Below are positions 47,124-56,932 of a stretch of 64,000 nt of DNA, piece by piece. The notes under the pieces are model-generated. The model ran no database searches. It saw only the letters and a program-made list of their open reading frames with translations, and was not told the origin of the DNA. The stretch is from an uncultured Psychroserpens sp. GTDB taxonomy: Bacteria > Bacteroidota > Bacteroidia > Flavobacteriales > Flavobacteriaceae. Both the position numbers and the translations under genes were made by a program. The stretch covers positions 62,001-126,000 of the forward strand of contig CANKZZ010000005.1 in assembly GCA_947488655.1 (NCBI GenBank). Reading direction: 5' to 3'. Positions within the stretch are counted from its first letter, which is position 1; each line of letters starts with the position of its first letter.

Positions 47124-47625
47124 TTCGAAAACTAAACTTAGCAGTAGTGCTATATTTGGTAGCATAATTGGTGTTATTATAGCATCTACTCCTATATTAT
47201 TTTCATTACATGAAAGTGTTCCTGCCGAAAAGGTTTGGGACACTTTTTTGTTTACTTATGATAGTGTATTTTGGGAAGATGCGCAATATGCTATGTGGGT
47301 AATTACAGGTAAAGTTATTCCGCTCTTATTACTTTCTATATGGTTTTTCACAAATAGACATTGGTGGTACCATGCACTTTTAGTACCAATTGTAATGTAC
47401 ATTTTTCAAATTTTTGGTACAATAAATGGAGATACTAAGAATGTAGATGAGTTCCAATTATTATATATGCTACCTATTATGGCTTTGGTTATACCTTCCA
47501 TATATTTAATTAGAGCAAAAATGTTTAACAAAATAAATAATGCAGATAAAACTATGCAAGAATTAGAAGACGAGTTTACCATGAAGCCTAAAGGTGTTTG
47601 GGGTACTATTAAGCAGTATTTTTAA
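47065..47625 (+). CDS. Conserved flavobacterial integral membrane protein
   Basis: A 186-residue protein from the ATG at 47065 (a TTG one codon earlier is possible). It has a basic N-terminal region, then about four transmembrane helices (about residues 29-47, 78-97, 105-121 and 137-153), with SAIFGSIIGVIIASTPILF and WYHALLVPIVMYIFQ. No known family function. The C-terminal EFTMKPKGVWGTIKQYF is cytosolic. It overlaps the small secreted ORF by 59 bases and precedes ald by 69 bases. Confidence 0.75.
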   Translation: MDKLKPKSKKRRENLSKTHNSKTKLSSSAIFGSIIGVIIASTPILFSLHESVPAEKVWDTFLFTYDSVFWEDAQYAMWVITGKVIPLLLLSIWFFTNRHWWYHALLVPIVMYIFQIFGTINGDTKNVDEFQLLYMLPIMALVIPSIYLIRAKMFNKINNADKTMQELEDEFTMKPKGVWGTIKQYF

Positions 47626-47694
47626 TTTCAGGTCTCGTGTTATATCCCATAATCAAATAATTATTTGTAATTTGAGTTACCAATTAAAAATTCA

Positions 47695-48894
47695 ATGAGC
47701 GAATCATTATCTCCGTTTACAAAAGCCCAATTATTACCTCAAGAAGAGACTCTAGAAGTTTACAAAAAAAAAGGTGATTTATTTATTGGCATACCAAAAG
47801 AAACACACTTTCAAGAGAAACGAGTATGTTTAACACCAGATGCGGTACATGCATTAGTGTCTAACGGTCATCGCGTTATGTTTGAGTCTGGTGCTGGTGA
47901 AGGTGCAAATTTTAAAGATAAAGCTTATAGCGAAGCAGGTGCAGAAGTTACAAGAGACACTGCTAAAGTGTTCTCCTGCCCTATTTTATTAAAAGTTGAA
48001 CCACCATCTATTGACGAAATTAAACTAATAAATCCACAAACATTATTAATTTCAGCACTACAATTAAAAACTCAAAGTAAAGATTATTTTAAAGCATTAG
48101 CGTCAAAACGTATCACAGCATTAGCTTTTGAATTTATTAAAGATGAAGATGGTGCCTATCCTGCTGTGCGCTCATTAAGTGAAATTGCTGGAACTGCTTC
48201 TATTTTAATTGCATCAGAATTATTATCAAACGTCAATGGTGGTAACGGTCTTATGTTAGGAAACATTAGTGGAGTTCCTCCAACCGAAGTTGTTATAATT
48301 GGTGCAGGAACTGTTGGCGAATTTGCAGCAAGATCTGCTATAGGGCTTGGTGCAAATGTTAAAATTTTTGATAGTTCTATAACAAAGTTACGTTGTGTAC
48401 AATCTAATTTAGGACGTACATTGTATACCTCAACCTTACAACCAAAAAATTTAGTAAAAGCCTTAAAACGCTGTGATGTTGCAATTGGAGCTGTACGTGG
48501 TAACAACCGTTCGCCAATAGTTGTTACAGAAGCTATGGTCAATACCATGAAATCTGGATCTGTAATTATAGATGTTAGTATTGATATGGGTGGTTGTTTT
48601 GAAACTAGCGAAATTACTAACCATGATAAACCAACCTTTGACTACAACGGTGTAACTCATTATTGTGTACCAAATATTCCTGCAAGATATTCTCGATCTG
48701 CATCAGTATCACTAAGTAATATCTTTACACCTTATCTTTTAAAAATTGCCGAAGATGGTGGTATAGAAAATGCTATACGTTTTGATCGTGGTTTAAAAAA
48801 TGGGTTGTATTTTTACCACGGAATTTTAACAAACAAATCTGTAGCTAATTGGTTTGATTTAGACTGTAGCGATCTTAATTTGTTAATCTTCTAG
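47695..48894 (+). CDS. ald: Alanine dehydrogenase family protein
   Basis: A 399-residue alanine dehydrogenase/PNT-family enzyme. It has the N-terminal GIPKETHFQEKRVCLTPD (substrate Arg/Lys region), AFEFIKDEDGAYPAVRSLSEIAG, and the NAD-binding VVIIGAGTVGEFAARSA. IIDVSIDMGGCFETS and HYCVPNIPARYSRSASVSL follow. It interconverts L-alanine and pyruvate with NADH and ammonia. It is in a plus-strand run downstream of tsaE and followed closely (22 bases) by a small DUF4258-like gene. Confidence 0.93.
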   Translation: MSESLSPFTKAQLLPQEETLEVYKKKGDLFIGIPKETHFQEKRVCLTPDAVHALVSNGHRVMFESGAGEGANFKDKAYSEAGAEVTRDTAKVFSCPILLKVEPPSIDEIKLINPQTLLISALQLKTQSKDYFKALASKRITALAFEFIKDEDGAYPAVRSLSEIAGTASILIASELLSNVNGGNGLMLGNISGVPPTEVVIIGAGTVGEFAARSAIGLGANVKIFDSSITKLRCVQSNLGRTLYTSTLQPKNLVKALKRCDVAIGAVRGNNRSPIVVTEAMVNTMKSGSVIIDVSIDMGGCFETSEITNHDKPTFDYNGVTHYCVPNIPARYSRSASVSLSNIFTPYLLKIAEDGGIENAIRFDRGLKNGLYFYHGILTNKSVANWFDLDCSDLNLLIF

Positions 48895-48916
48895 ATAATT
48901 ACTTTACTTTTTTATT

Positions 48917-49288
48917 ATGAAACTACTACATCGAATAGGTTACTATTTGGGAGGATTCTCAATAGGTTTAATTTTACTTGCCTTCTTTTTAGGTGGAAAA
49001 AAAACATCCTGTGCATATGGTCCAAATGCAAGAACTATTAAAAACATCTCTATAAAAGAGCGTTTCTATTCTGAAGATACTAAAATTGCTATGCAAAATT
49101 ACAGTTTAGATACTCTTGCTGTATCTCAATTAATTAAAACTAGTAGTGTAAACTTTTCTAAAAGTGACACAAAAGCCGACTCTTGTAAAACTTATCTCTT
49201 AGAAAGTGAATTTGAGGAAAAAGATGTAGAGTTATGGGTAAAGAATTGTGATTCTAGCGCAACAATTCAATCTCTAGTTATAAAGTAA
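48917..49288 (+). CDS. DUF4258-like small membrane-anchored protein
   Basis: A 123-residue protein with an N-terminal transmembrane segment (about residues 8-26, GFSIGLILLAFFLGG), a KKTSCAYGPNARTIK motif and a strand-rich C-terminal half (FEEKDVELWVKNCDS). Two Cys residues in the C-terminal part could form a disulfide. It follows ald closely, so the two may share a transcript. The family function is unknown. Confidence 0.7.
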   Translation: MKLLHRIGYYLGGFSIGLILLAFFLGGKKTSCAYGPNARTIKNISIKERFYSEDTKIAMQNYSLDTLAVSQLIKTSSVNFSKSDTKADSCKTYLLESEFEEKDVELWVKNCDSSATIQSLVIK

Positions 49289-49330
49289 AAAAAACCATTG
49301 TTAACTTTTATTATTGTCAACAATGGTTTC
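49287..49330 (-). terminator. Terminator for the T9SS repeat protein gene
   Basis: AAACCATTGTTAAC and GTCAACAATGGTTT form a 14-bp stem with one mismatch. The minus-strand product ends in a T run, so it mainly terminates the convergent 1729-codon gene, and may also block the plus-strand genes. Confidence 0.82.
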
Positions 49331-49350
49331 AACTTCAATTCAACTAACTA

Positions 49351-52300
49351 TTATCGTATTGGGATTTTCTTTATTATACTGGATTCATCATAGTTTAATT
49401 TTACTATATATACTCCTCTAGAAAAAGTAGATACATCTAACTCTCTTGTCATATAAGACAATTGTTGTAAATCGGCAGCTCTAAACTTTTCAGTAAATAA
49501 AACTTTGCCTGTTAAATCATATATAGAGTATCCTTTTGCTGTAACAGCTTTTAATCCATCTATTCTAACCTTTAATATGTCTAGAATTGGATCTTGGTAT
49601 ATCATAAAATCAAAAGTATCAGTTTCTATAGGTGGTTCAATAGTACTGCATTCTTCAACAAAAACTATTACTGAGTCCTCATCACTATCTAATGCATTAT
49701 ACACTAAAACTGAATACTCAGTATCTTGTTCTGGAGACACTTCTATACTTTGAGTGGTTTCTCCATTACTCCAGAGATACTCATCACCTCCATTGGCTGT
49801 TAATGTTACTACCTCATCATTGCAAATAATTAAATCTTCACCAGCATCTGCTTGGACTGTTTCAAATACATTTACAATTACTGCCTTTGTATCTTCACAA
49901 TTATTAATAAATCCTGTAACTTCATATGTTGTGGTTATTGATGGGCTAACCGCAATATTTGGTTGCGTTGCACCATTATTCCAGGCATAAGTATTTGCAC
50001 CAGATGCAGAAAGCGTAACAAATTCTCCTTCTAATATCATAACATTATCACCATTTGCAATTACTACGTTAGGGTTTGGATTAACTCCTACCTCTACCTC
50101 TGCGTCTGCTTGGTAGTTGCCTTGATAAACGGTTACAGTATATATTTGAGTGTTTGTTGGATTTACTGTAATACTCTGTGTTGTTTCTCCAGTACTCCAT
50201 AAATAACTATCGCCTTCACTTGCTGTAAGTGTTGTTTCATAACCTTGACAAATAACTTGATTTGCTCCAGCACTTGCTGTAAATACAAAAGGCTCAACAA
50301 TTACTGTTACGTCATCTATGGACTCACAGCCATTAGCAACACCTGTTACAGAGTATGTTGTCGTTACAGTTGGATTAACAGAAATACTTGCAGTTGTTTC
50401 ACCTGTACTCCATAGGTAAGATTCTGCTCCAGTTGCGGTTAATGTGGTAACATCACCTTCGGTAATTGTGGTATCAGTTCCAGCATTCGTATTTGGTAAA
50501 GCGTTAACATTTACGACAACTTCATCTATACTAGAGCAATTATTCGTAAAAACTTCTACAGTAAACGTTGTTGTAACCTCTGGATTAACTGTAATATTTT
50601 GTGAAGTTTCTCCAGTGCTCCAAAGATAAGTTGCACCTCCAGATGCTGTTAAAGTTGTTACATTTCCGAAGCAAATAGCGACATCATCTCCAGCATTTGC
50701 AGTAGGAATTTCATTAACAGTTACAGTAACACTATCATTATTTGATTGACTTCCATTTGTGTTAAATGCGGTCACAGTATACGTTGTAGTTTCGTTAGGA
50801 TTAACGGTTATACTAGCTGTGGTTTCTCCTGTGCTCCAAAGGTAAGATGCTCCTCCTGTAGCTGTTAGTGTAATACTTTCTCCATTACAAATTGCTACAT
50901 CTGCTCCTGCGTTAGCGTTAACATTTTCTATTTCTACGGAAACGATAACCTCATCTTCAAATTCGCATCCATTAGAAAATCCTGTTACAGTATACGTAGT
51001 TGTACTTGTTGGGCTTACTGTTATGTTTGCTGTGGTTTCTCCTGTACTCCATAAATATGTTTCTGCTCCTGTTGCTGTAAGCGTCGTAGAATCTCCTTCT
51101 AAGATTGAAACATCATTACCAGCGTTTGTTTCTGGCAATTCGTTTACAGTTACTGTAATTTGATCATCGTTTGAAGCAGTTGCTGCCTGATTAAATGCGG
51201 TCACAGTATATATTGTAGTCTCGTTAGGATTAACGGTTATACTAGCTGTGGTTTCTCCTGTACTCCAAAGGTAAGATGCTCCTCCTGTAGCTGTTAGTGT
51301 AGTGCTTTCTCCATTACAAATTGACACATCTGCTCCTGCGTTGGCGTTAACATTTTCTGTTTCTACGGAAACGATAACCTCGTCAATAAATTCGCATCCA
51401 TTAGAAAATCCTGTTACAGTATACGCAGTAGTACTTGTTGGGCTTACTATTATGTTTGCTGTAGTTTCTCCTGTACTCCATAAATATGTATCTGCTCCTG
51501 TTGCTGTTAGCGTTGTTGAATCTCCTTCTATGATTGAAACATCATTTCCAGCGTTTGTTTCTGGCAACTCGTTTACAGTTACTGTAACTTGATCATCATT
51601 AGATGCAGTTGCTGACTGATTAAATGCGGTCACAGTATATGTTGTAGTCTCGTTAGGATTAACGGTTATACTAGCTGTGGTTTCTCCTGTACTCCAGAGG
51701 TAAGATGCTCCTCCAGTAGCTGTTAATGTAGTGCTTTCTCCATTACAAATTGCTACATCTGCGCCTGCGTTAGCGTTAACATTTTCTGTTTCTACGGAAA
51801 CGATAACCTCATCAACAAATTCGCAATCATTAGAAAATCCTGTTACAGTATACGTAGTAGTACTTGTTGGGCTTACTATTATGTTTGCTGTGGTTTCTCC
51901 TGTACTCCATAAATATGTATCTGCTCCTGTTGCTGTAAGCGTCGTAGAATCTCCTTCTAAGATTGAAACATCATTACCAGCGTTTGTTTCTGGCAACTCG
52001 TTTACAGTTACTGTAACTTGATCATCATTAGATGCAGTTGCTGACTGATTAAATGCGGTCACAGTATACGTTGTTGTCTCGTTAGGATTAACGGTTATAC
52101 TAGCTGTGTTTTCTCCTGTACTCCAAAGGTAAGATGCTCCTCCAGTAGCTGTTAGTGTAGCGCTTTCTCCATTACAAATTGATACATCTGCTCCTGCGTT
52201 GGCGTTAACATTTTCTGTTTCTACGGAAACGATAACCTCATCAATAAATTCGCATCCATTAGAAAATCCTGTCAGAGTATACGTAGTAGTACTTGTTGGG

Positions 52301-54540
52301 CTTACTGTTATGTTTGCTGTAGTTTCTCCTGTACTCCATAAATATGTATTTGCTCCTGTTGCTGTTAGCGTCGTAGAATCTCCTTCTATAATTGAAACAT
52401 CATTACCTGCATTTGTTTCTGGCAATTCGTTTACAGTAACTATAACACTATCGTCTTCAAAATTAGTTCCAGATGCGCTGTAAACAGTAACCGTATAAGT
52501 TGTTATTTCGGTTGGAGACACTTCTATAGAAGCTGTAGTTTCTCCTGTACTCCAGAGGTAAGTTGTACCTCCAGTTGCTGTCAATATTGTAGATTCCCCT
52601 TGGCAAATCTCAGTGTCAGCTCCAGCGTTAGCATTGACACTGTCATCTACCAAAAAAACGGTAACGGAATCTATGTTTTCACAATTATTAGTTATTCCTG
52701 TAACTGAATACGATGTATCTAAAATAGGATTTACCGTAATGGTTTGGGTTGTTTCTCCTGTACTCCATATATATGAATCTGCTCCGACAGCTGTTAGAGT
52801 AGCTGTTTCTCCTACAAAAATTGTTTGATCTTCGCCTGCATCAACATTAGGGATTTGATTAACAGTTACGGTAACCTCATCTACGCTAGAACAATTATTT
52901 TCAAAAACCTCTACAGTATAAGTTGTTGTTGTATTAGGATTAACATTTATAGATGCTAAAGTTTCTCCCGTACTCCAAAGGTAAGATGATCCGCCTGATG
53001 CTGTTAAGGTAACTTCTGTACCTAAACATGTTTCAATATCGTCACCTGCATTAGCAATAGGATTTTCATTTACAGTTATAGTAATTTGATCTTGGGTGAT
53101 ACTGGTATCTAAGTGTACACCAGTTACTGTATAAGTTGTAGTTTCTGTTGGTGCAATTTCTATGCTAGGCGTTATTGCTCCAGTACTCCATAAATATGTG
53201 AGTGCACCAGATGCAGTTAATGTGGTACTTCCTCCTTCACATAATATGTCCTCATTGGTCGAAATATTAACCTGACTACCTGCTGTTTGAGGAACCTCGA
53301 CTACCCATAATACACCATTACTATTACTCTCTAAATTTGATCTATCCCAATTACTTGCGAAAATTACTTTTGTACCATCTCTATTAGGAACTGCATGGGC
53401 TTGATGCCGATAAGAATTATCTACATTTAAATTAGAATTATGTTTTGCAAAACGCTCAATAGTTTGTGATGCGTCCAATTTTATAGCAAAAATTTCTCTT
53501 GTAGCTTCATATCTATTAACATCAGATGGGTGACCTTGATCGCTTACATAAGCCCAACCTGGACGGTCTATATTTCTTGCGCTTATATGTCCGCCATATA
53601 ATCCTCTATCACCAGTAACACCTGTAAAAGGAAATAAACCTTGCTTCTGGCCATTATCTAATCTAGCATAAGATAAACTATAGCCAGTTATACCTTGATA
53701 AGCAATATAAACCTCATTACCTTGTGCATCATAGCCTATATCACCATGTGGTCTACCACTATAGAGATGTATTTCATTATTCATGAATTTATCGTAAGCT
53801 TTAATTCCTTGATTAGCACCACTTCCATCTGAGTAACCACTCATAACGACATATTCTCCAGATTGTGATACAGATACCCAGTCTATATCAACAGTCCCTA
53901 CAGATTTGGTACCAATAATTTCATCATTAACTATATCATAAACTAAAATTGTTTTTTGAGATCCGCTGGTTGCTATCAATGCAACATACCTATCATCTGT
54001 AGATAAATTACCTTCTCCCTCTCCAATACTAACAGTGTTATAACCTGTAAAAGTTTTTAATATAACCTCTTCTTGAGTTACAATGTTTCTTCTAAAAAGT
54101 TGATTTGAATGTGCATCAAAAGTGATGTCTGGGTTTGTATTACTCCATAATGACCGACAGTAGGTTGTAGAAACAATCTCGTAAGTATTACCGTCAATTA
54201 TTTTTGCTGGCCAGCCACCTGTCATGATTTTTGTTCCGTCAGAATTCCATGCTTGCTTTTTCGCATATATATGACGTAGTTGAGAACAATCGCATCCAAA
54301 AACCGACTCATCACTAATTCTAGTTACAGTATTACCGGTTAAAGGGTCTGTAAAAGGCTCTAAGTAAGAAGGTGTTACAGTTGGAGTGCTAAAATTCTCC
54401 CAAACAACCGAAAGAACATTTTCTTGTGTTGGGTAATTTTGGGCATATCCTAATGTGGATATGCATAACAGAAAAAATATGATTCTGGGCTTAAAGCACA
54501 GCATACCATATTTATGGTAGGTTAAATTTAGGGATTTCAT
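49351..54540 (-). CDS. 1729-residue T9SS-exported protein with Ig-like repeats
   Basis: A multidomain surface protein. A signal peptide (cleavage near LGYAQ, residue 35) is followed by a beta-propeller-like part to about residue 425 (strands such as DDRYVALIATS and PNRDGTKVIFASNWD). Then 17 Ig-like repeats of about 71 residues follow, each with a YLWSTGETT-type core, to about residue 1640. The end is a type A T9SS sorting domain (ISIYDLTGKVLF-like strand, RGVYIVKLNYDESS, final KKIPIR). Substrate is not apparent; adhesion or surface display is likely. The middle is a 429-bp tandem array. Its terminator is at 49287-49330. Confidence 0.9.
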   Translation of the reverse strand: MKSLNLTYHKYGMLCFKPRIIFFLLCISTLGYAQNYPTQENVLSVVWENFSTPTVTPSYLEPFTDPLTGNTVTRISDESVFGCDCSQLRHIYAKKQAWNSDGTKIMTGGWPAKIIDGNTYEIVSTTYCRSLWSNTNPDITFDAHSNQLFRRNIVTQEEVILKTFTGYNTVSIGEGEGNLSTDDRYVALIATSGSQKTILVYDIVNDEIIGTKSVGTVDIDWVSVSQSGEYVVMSGYSDGSGANQGIKAYDKFMNNEIHLYSGRPHGDIGYDAQGNEVYIAYQGITGYSLSYARLDNGQKQGLFPFTGVTGDRGLYGGHISARNIDRPGWAYVSDQGHPSDVNRYEATREIFAIKLDASQTIERFAKHNSNLNVDNSYRHQAHAVPNRDGTKVIFASNWDRSNLESNSNGVLWVVEVPQTAGSQVNISTNEDILCEGGSTTLTASGALTYLWSTGAITPSIEIAPTETTTYTVTGVHLDTSITQDQITITVNENPIANAGDDIETCLGTEVTLTASGGSSYLWSTGETLASINVNPNTTTTYTVEVFENNCSSVDEVTVTVNQIPNVDAGEDQTIFVGETATLTAVGADSYIWSTGETTQTITVNPILDTSYSVTGITNNCENIDSVTVFLVDDSVNANAGADTEICQGESTILTATGGTTYLWSTGETTASIEVSPTEITTYTVTVYSASGTNFEDDSVIVTVNELPETNAGNDVSIIEGDSTTLTATGANTYLWSTGETTANITVSPTSTTTYTLTGFSNGCEFIDEVIVSVETENVNANAGADVSICNGESATLTATGGASYLWSTGENTASITVNPNETTTYTVTAFNQSATASNDDQVTVTVNELPETNAGNDVSILEGDSTTLTATGADTYLWSTGETTANIIVSPTSTTTYTVTGFSNDCEFVDEVIVSVETENVNANAGADVAICNGESTTLTATGGASYLWSTGETTASITVNPNETTTYTVTAFNQSATASNDDQVTVTVNELPETNAGNDVSIIEGDSTTLTATGADTYLWSTGETTANIIVSPTSTTAYTVTGFSNGCEFIDEVIVSVETENVNANAGADVSICNGESTTLTATGGASYLWSTGETTASITVNPNETTIYTVTAFNQAATASNDDQITVTVNELPETNAGNDVSILEGDSTTLTATGAETYLWSTGETTANITVSPTSTTTYTVTGFSNGCEFEDEVIVSVEIENVNANAGADVAICNGESITLTATGGASYLWSTGETTASITVNPNETTTYTVTAFNTNGSQSNNDSVTVTVNEIPTANAGDDVAICFGNVTTLTASGGATYLWSTGETSQNITVNPEVTTTFTVEVFTNNCSSIDEVVVNVNALPNTNAGTDTTITEGDVTTLTATGAESYLWSTGETTASISVNPTVTTTYSVTGVANGCESIDDVTVIVEPFVFTASAGANQVICQGYETTLTASEGDSYLWSTGETTQSITVNPTNTQIYTVTVYQGNYQADAEVEVGVNPNPNVVIANGDNVMILEGEFVTLSASGANTYAWNNGATQPNIAVSPSITTTYEVTGFINNCEDTKAVIVNVFETVQADAGEDLIICNDEVVTLTANGGDEYLWSNGETTQSIEVSPEQDTEYSVLVYNALDSDEDSVIVFVEECSTIEPPIETDTFDFMIYQDPILDILKVRIDGLKAVTAKGYSIYDLTGKVLFTEKFRAADLQQLSYMTRELDVSTFSRGVYIVKLNYDESSIIKKIPIR
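50700..52480 (-). repeat. 429-bp tandem repeat array inside the T9SS protein gene
   Basis: Near-identical blocks recur with an exact 429-bp period: the junction sequence ACATTTTCT before GAAACGATAACCTC lies at 50921, 51350, 51779 and 52208. Each period encodes a pair of Ig-like domains (143 residues). The blocks differ mainly by synonymous or single-residue changes, which shows recent duplication. Confidence 0.9.
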
Positions 54541-54860
54541 TTGCTATTAATATTTGGGGCTTACTAATATGACAGCAATCTATATAATAAAAAGTTAAAA
54601 TGACGTTTTATAGCATAATTATTCGTTATAATGCCAAAAAAAGAAATAATATTCTTACAAAATGAGATTCTTAATGTCTATTTGGGTAAAAACTAGAGAA
54701 TTAAAGATTATTAAATTAAAAACTATGATTTAGTTACGAGTCAATTAAAAAAAAAGACGTCCAATTACAAAATTTAACGTTTAATGGTATTTTCTTACAG
54801 GAATAGTTAATCCGAAAATCGTTGATTCATTAATTTAACTACTTTTACACTTTTAAATTT
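54541..54860. other. Gap between the T9SS gene and the polysaccharide cluster
   Basis: About 320 AT-rich bases between divergent genes, presumably holding promoters for both. No RNA gene, repeat or recognisable ORF was found; a 23-codon plus-strand ORF near 54663 has no distinguishing residues. Confidence 0.4.
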
Positions 54861-55964
54861 TTGACCTCATTGAATACAAAAAAACATATTGCTTTTATAA
54901 TTTACAGTTTAGACTCTGGTGGTGCAGAACGAGTGGTTACTACTTTGGCAAATCATTTTGTTAAATCTTATAACGTCACTATAATTACTATAATAAATAA
55001 ACCTTCGTTTTATGCTTTAGACACTACTATTAATTTAAAATATTGTGTGGATAAGGTTACTAGTAGTAAACATGTTTTTGGCGCCTTAATTAATAATCTC
55101 AAACTTATGAGAAAAATAAAGGGTCATTTAAAGAAACAGAAAATAGATATTGCTTTGAGCTTTATGACCACTTCTAATGTGCTAAGTGTCCTTGCATCTC
55201 GTGCGTTAAAAATTCCTTGTATCATATCTGAGAGAAGTAACCCTTATATATATACTCATAATTCATTTTGGAACAAGCTTGTTAAATTTACCTACCCTAA
55301 GGCTAATTTTTTAGTCGTTCAATCTCAACTTATTGAAGATTACTATACGCAATTTGTAAAGAAAGAACAGGTTTTTATCTTACCTAATCCTATAGCAGAA
55401 GACTTAAGTTTGCGTAAGCACATTTCCGAAGAAAGAAAAAAGATTATTTTAAATGTGGGTAGACTAGATAGCAATAAAGCCCAAGATTTATTAATCAAAG
55501 CTTTTGCTAATTTGAACGCTAATGATTGGAAACTTATATTGGTTGGCGATGGTCAATTATTAGAATCATATAAAGCATTAGCAGAAGAGTTAAATATATC
55601 ATCATCTATTGTATTTACGGGTAATGTTAGTGATATCTCAACCTATTATAATGCTGCTAGTATTTTTGCATTTACATCAAAATCTGAAGGTTTTCCTAAC
55701 GCTCTCGTAGAAGCGATGTATTTTGAGTTGGCTTGTGTATCTACAAATTGTCCAACTGGACCCTCTGAGGTTATAGATGACTCTAAAAATGGTTATTTAA
55801 TAGAGGTTGATAATCAAAAGCAATTAGAGGCTAGGCTATTAAAATTGATGAATAATGACGCATTGCGAGTTTCCTTCGGAAAAGAAGCTTACTCAACAGC
55901 TCAATCTTTTGAAATAAACAATGTAGCTAATCAATGGAATAATCTCATAACAAAACTATTATGA
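54861..55964 (+). CDS. GT4-family glycosyltransferase
   Basis: A 367-residue GT-B fold enzyme, first gene of the polysaccharide cluster. It starts at TTG (54861, or the TTG at 54870); no ATG is near. The N-terminal domain opens with HIAFIIYSLDSGGAERV, and the donor-binding domain has ILNVGRLDSNKAQD and the family ExxxxxxxE segment SEGFPNALVEAMYF. Retaining GT4 enzymes transfer a nucleotide-activated sugar to a growing glycan; donor and acceptor are unknown. Its stop overlaps the next start by ATGA. One TTCCGAAGAA motif occurs at 55424-55433. Confidence 0.93.
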   Translation: MTSLNTKKHIAFIIYSLDSGGAERVVTTLANHFVKSYNVTIITIINKPSFYALDTTINLKYCVDKVTSSKHVFGALINNLKLMRKIKGHLKKQKIDIALSFMTTSNVLSVLASRALKIPCIISERSNPYIYTHNSFWNKLVKFTYPKANFLVVQSQLIEDYYTQFVKKEQVFILPNPIAEDLSLRKHISEERKKIILNVGRLDSNKAQDLLIKAFANLNANDWKLILVGDGQLLESYKALAEELNISSSIVFTGNVSDISTYYNAASIFAFTSKSEGFPNALVEAMYFELACVSTNCPTGPSEVIDDSKNGYLIEVDNQKQLEARLLKLMNNDALRVSFGKEAYSTAQSFEINNVANQWNNLITKLL

Positions 55965-56911
55965 CCTTTAGAGATTTATTACCTGTATTTGAAGAAAAGC
56001 AACCTAAATCATTTACACATAGATTTACAGTATTTACACCTATTTATAATTGTGAAGATACGATAGAGCGTGTATATAATTGTTTAACGAAACAAACTTT
56101 TAAAGATTTTGAATGGTTGATTATTAACGATGGCTCTAGTGATAATTCTCACGAGGTGATTACCGCTATTATTGAAAAATCTTCTATAAAAATTACTTAC
56201 ATCAATAATGAAAAAAACAAGCATAAAATGGGATGTTTTATGCAAGCTATTAATCTTGCTGATGGTGATTTTTTTCTAACCTTTGATGCCGATGATGAGT
56301 GTGTAGATGAAGCTTTAGAGGTTTTTAATAACGAGTACAATGCCATACCTCAAGATTTAAAACCTCAAATTAGTGCTGTTACAGCATTATGTGTAAATCA
56401 ACATGGTCAACAAATTGGAGACGCTTACCCTAAGCAACCATTTTATAGCAATACATTTAAATCATATGCGATAGACCGTGTATTGGGCGAAAAATGGGGA
56501 TTTACAAAGACTAATGTTTTGAGGCAAATTAGCTACCCTAAGGCATTTGTATCTCATGGTTTTATGCCAGAAGGTCTCATTTGGAATACGTTAGCATTAC
56601 ATGGTTATATTACAAAATATGTAAATAAACCACTTAGAATTTATTATGTTGGTGTGGGAGAATCAATTACGTCTAGTGGTTTTGAAAAAACTGCTTTGGG
56701 AAATGCAACTCAGTATATAGCAAATTTCAATTGGTTCTTAAAATCATACTGGTTAAAGGCTCCAATGTTTTTTATTAAGAATTTATATTTTTTACTTCGA
56801 ATTTCTAAATATTTAAATTTCAACCTAAAAAACTACACAACATCTATAGATTCATCAGTTATAAAGTTTTTCTTTGTACTATTATGGCCAATTAGAAAAT
56901 ATCTAAAATAA
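55961..56911 (+). CDS. GT2-family glycosyltransferase
   Basis: A 316-residue GT-A fold enzyme. The N-terminal FTVFTPIYNCEDTIERVYN, IINDGSSDNSHEV and the metal-binding DFFLTFDADDECVDEA (DxD) are typical of GT2. A C-terminal half follows without membrane segments apart from a hydrophobic end region (about residues 265-300). Overlap ATGA with the upstream GT4 gene. It is related in organisation to the other GT2 gene at 58263. Confidence 0.9.
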   Translation: MTFRDLLPVFEEKQPKSFTHRFTVFTPIYNCEDTIERVYNCLTKQTFKDFEWLIINDGSSDNSHEVITAIIEKSSIKITYINNEKNKHKMGCFMQAINLADGDFFLTFDADDECVDEALEVFNNEYNAIPQDLKPQISAVTALCVNQHGQQIGDAYPKQPFYSNTFKSYAIDRVLGEKWGFTKTNVLRQISYPKAFVSHGFMPEGLIWNTLALHGYITKYVNKPLRIYYVGVGESITSSGFEKTALGNATQYIANFNWFLKSYWLKAPMFFIKNLYFLLRISKYLNFNLKNYTTSIDSSVIKFFFVLLWPIRKYLK

Positions 56912-56932
56912 ACTTAACCAAAACAACTACAA

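Noticed and set aside
49505-52828. Antisense ORFs over the repeat protein gene
   Set aside because: They repeat with the same 429-bp period because the gene does; they are shadows.
54663-54734. Short plus-strand ORF MRFLMSIWVKTRELK, possible leader peptide
   Set aside because: No run of a single amino acid and no terminator behind it; background ORF in AT-rich DNA.
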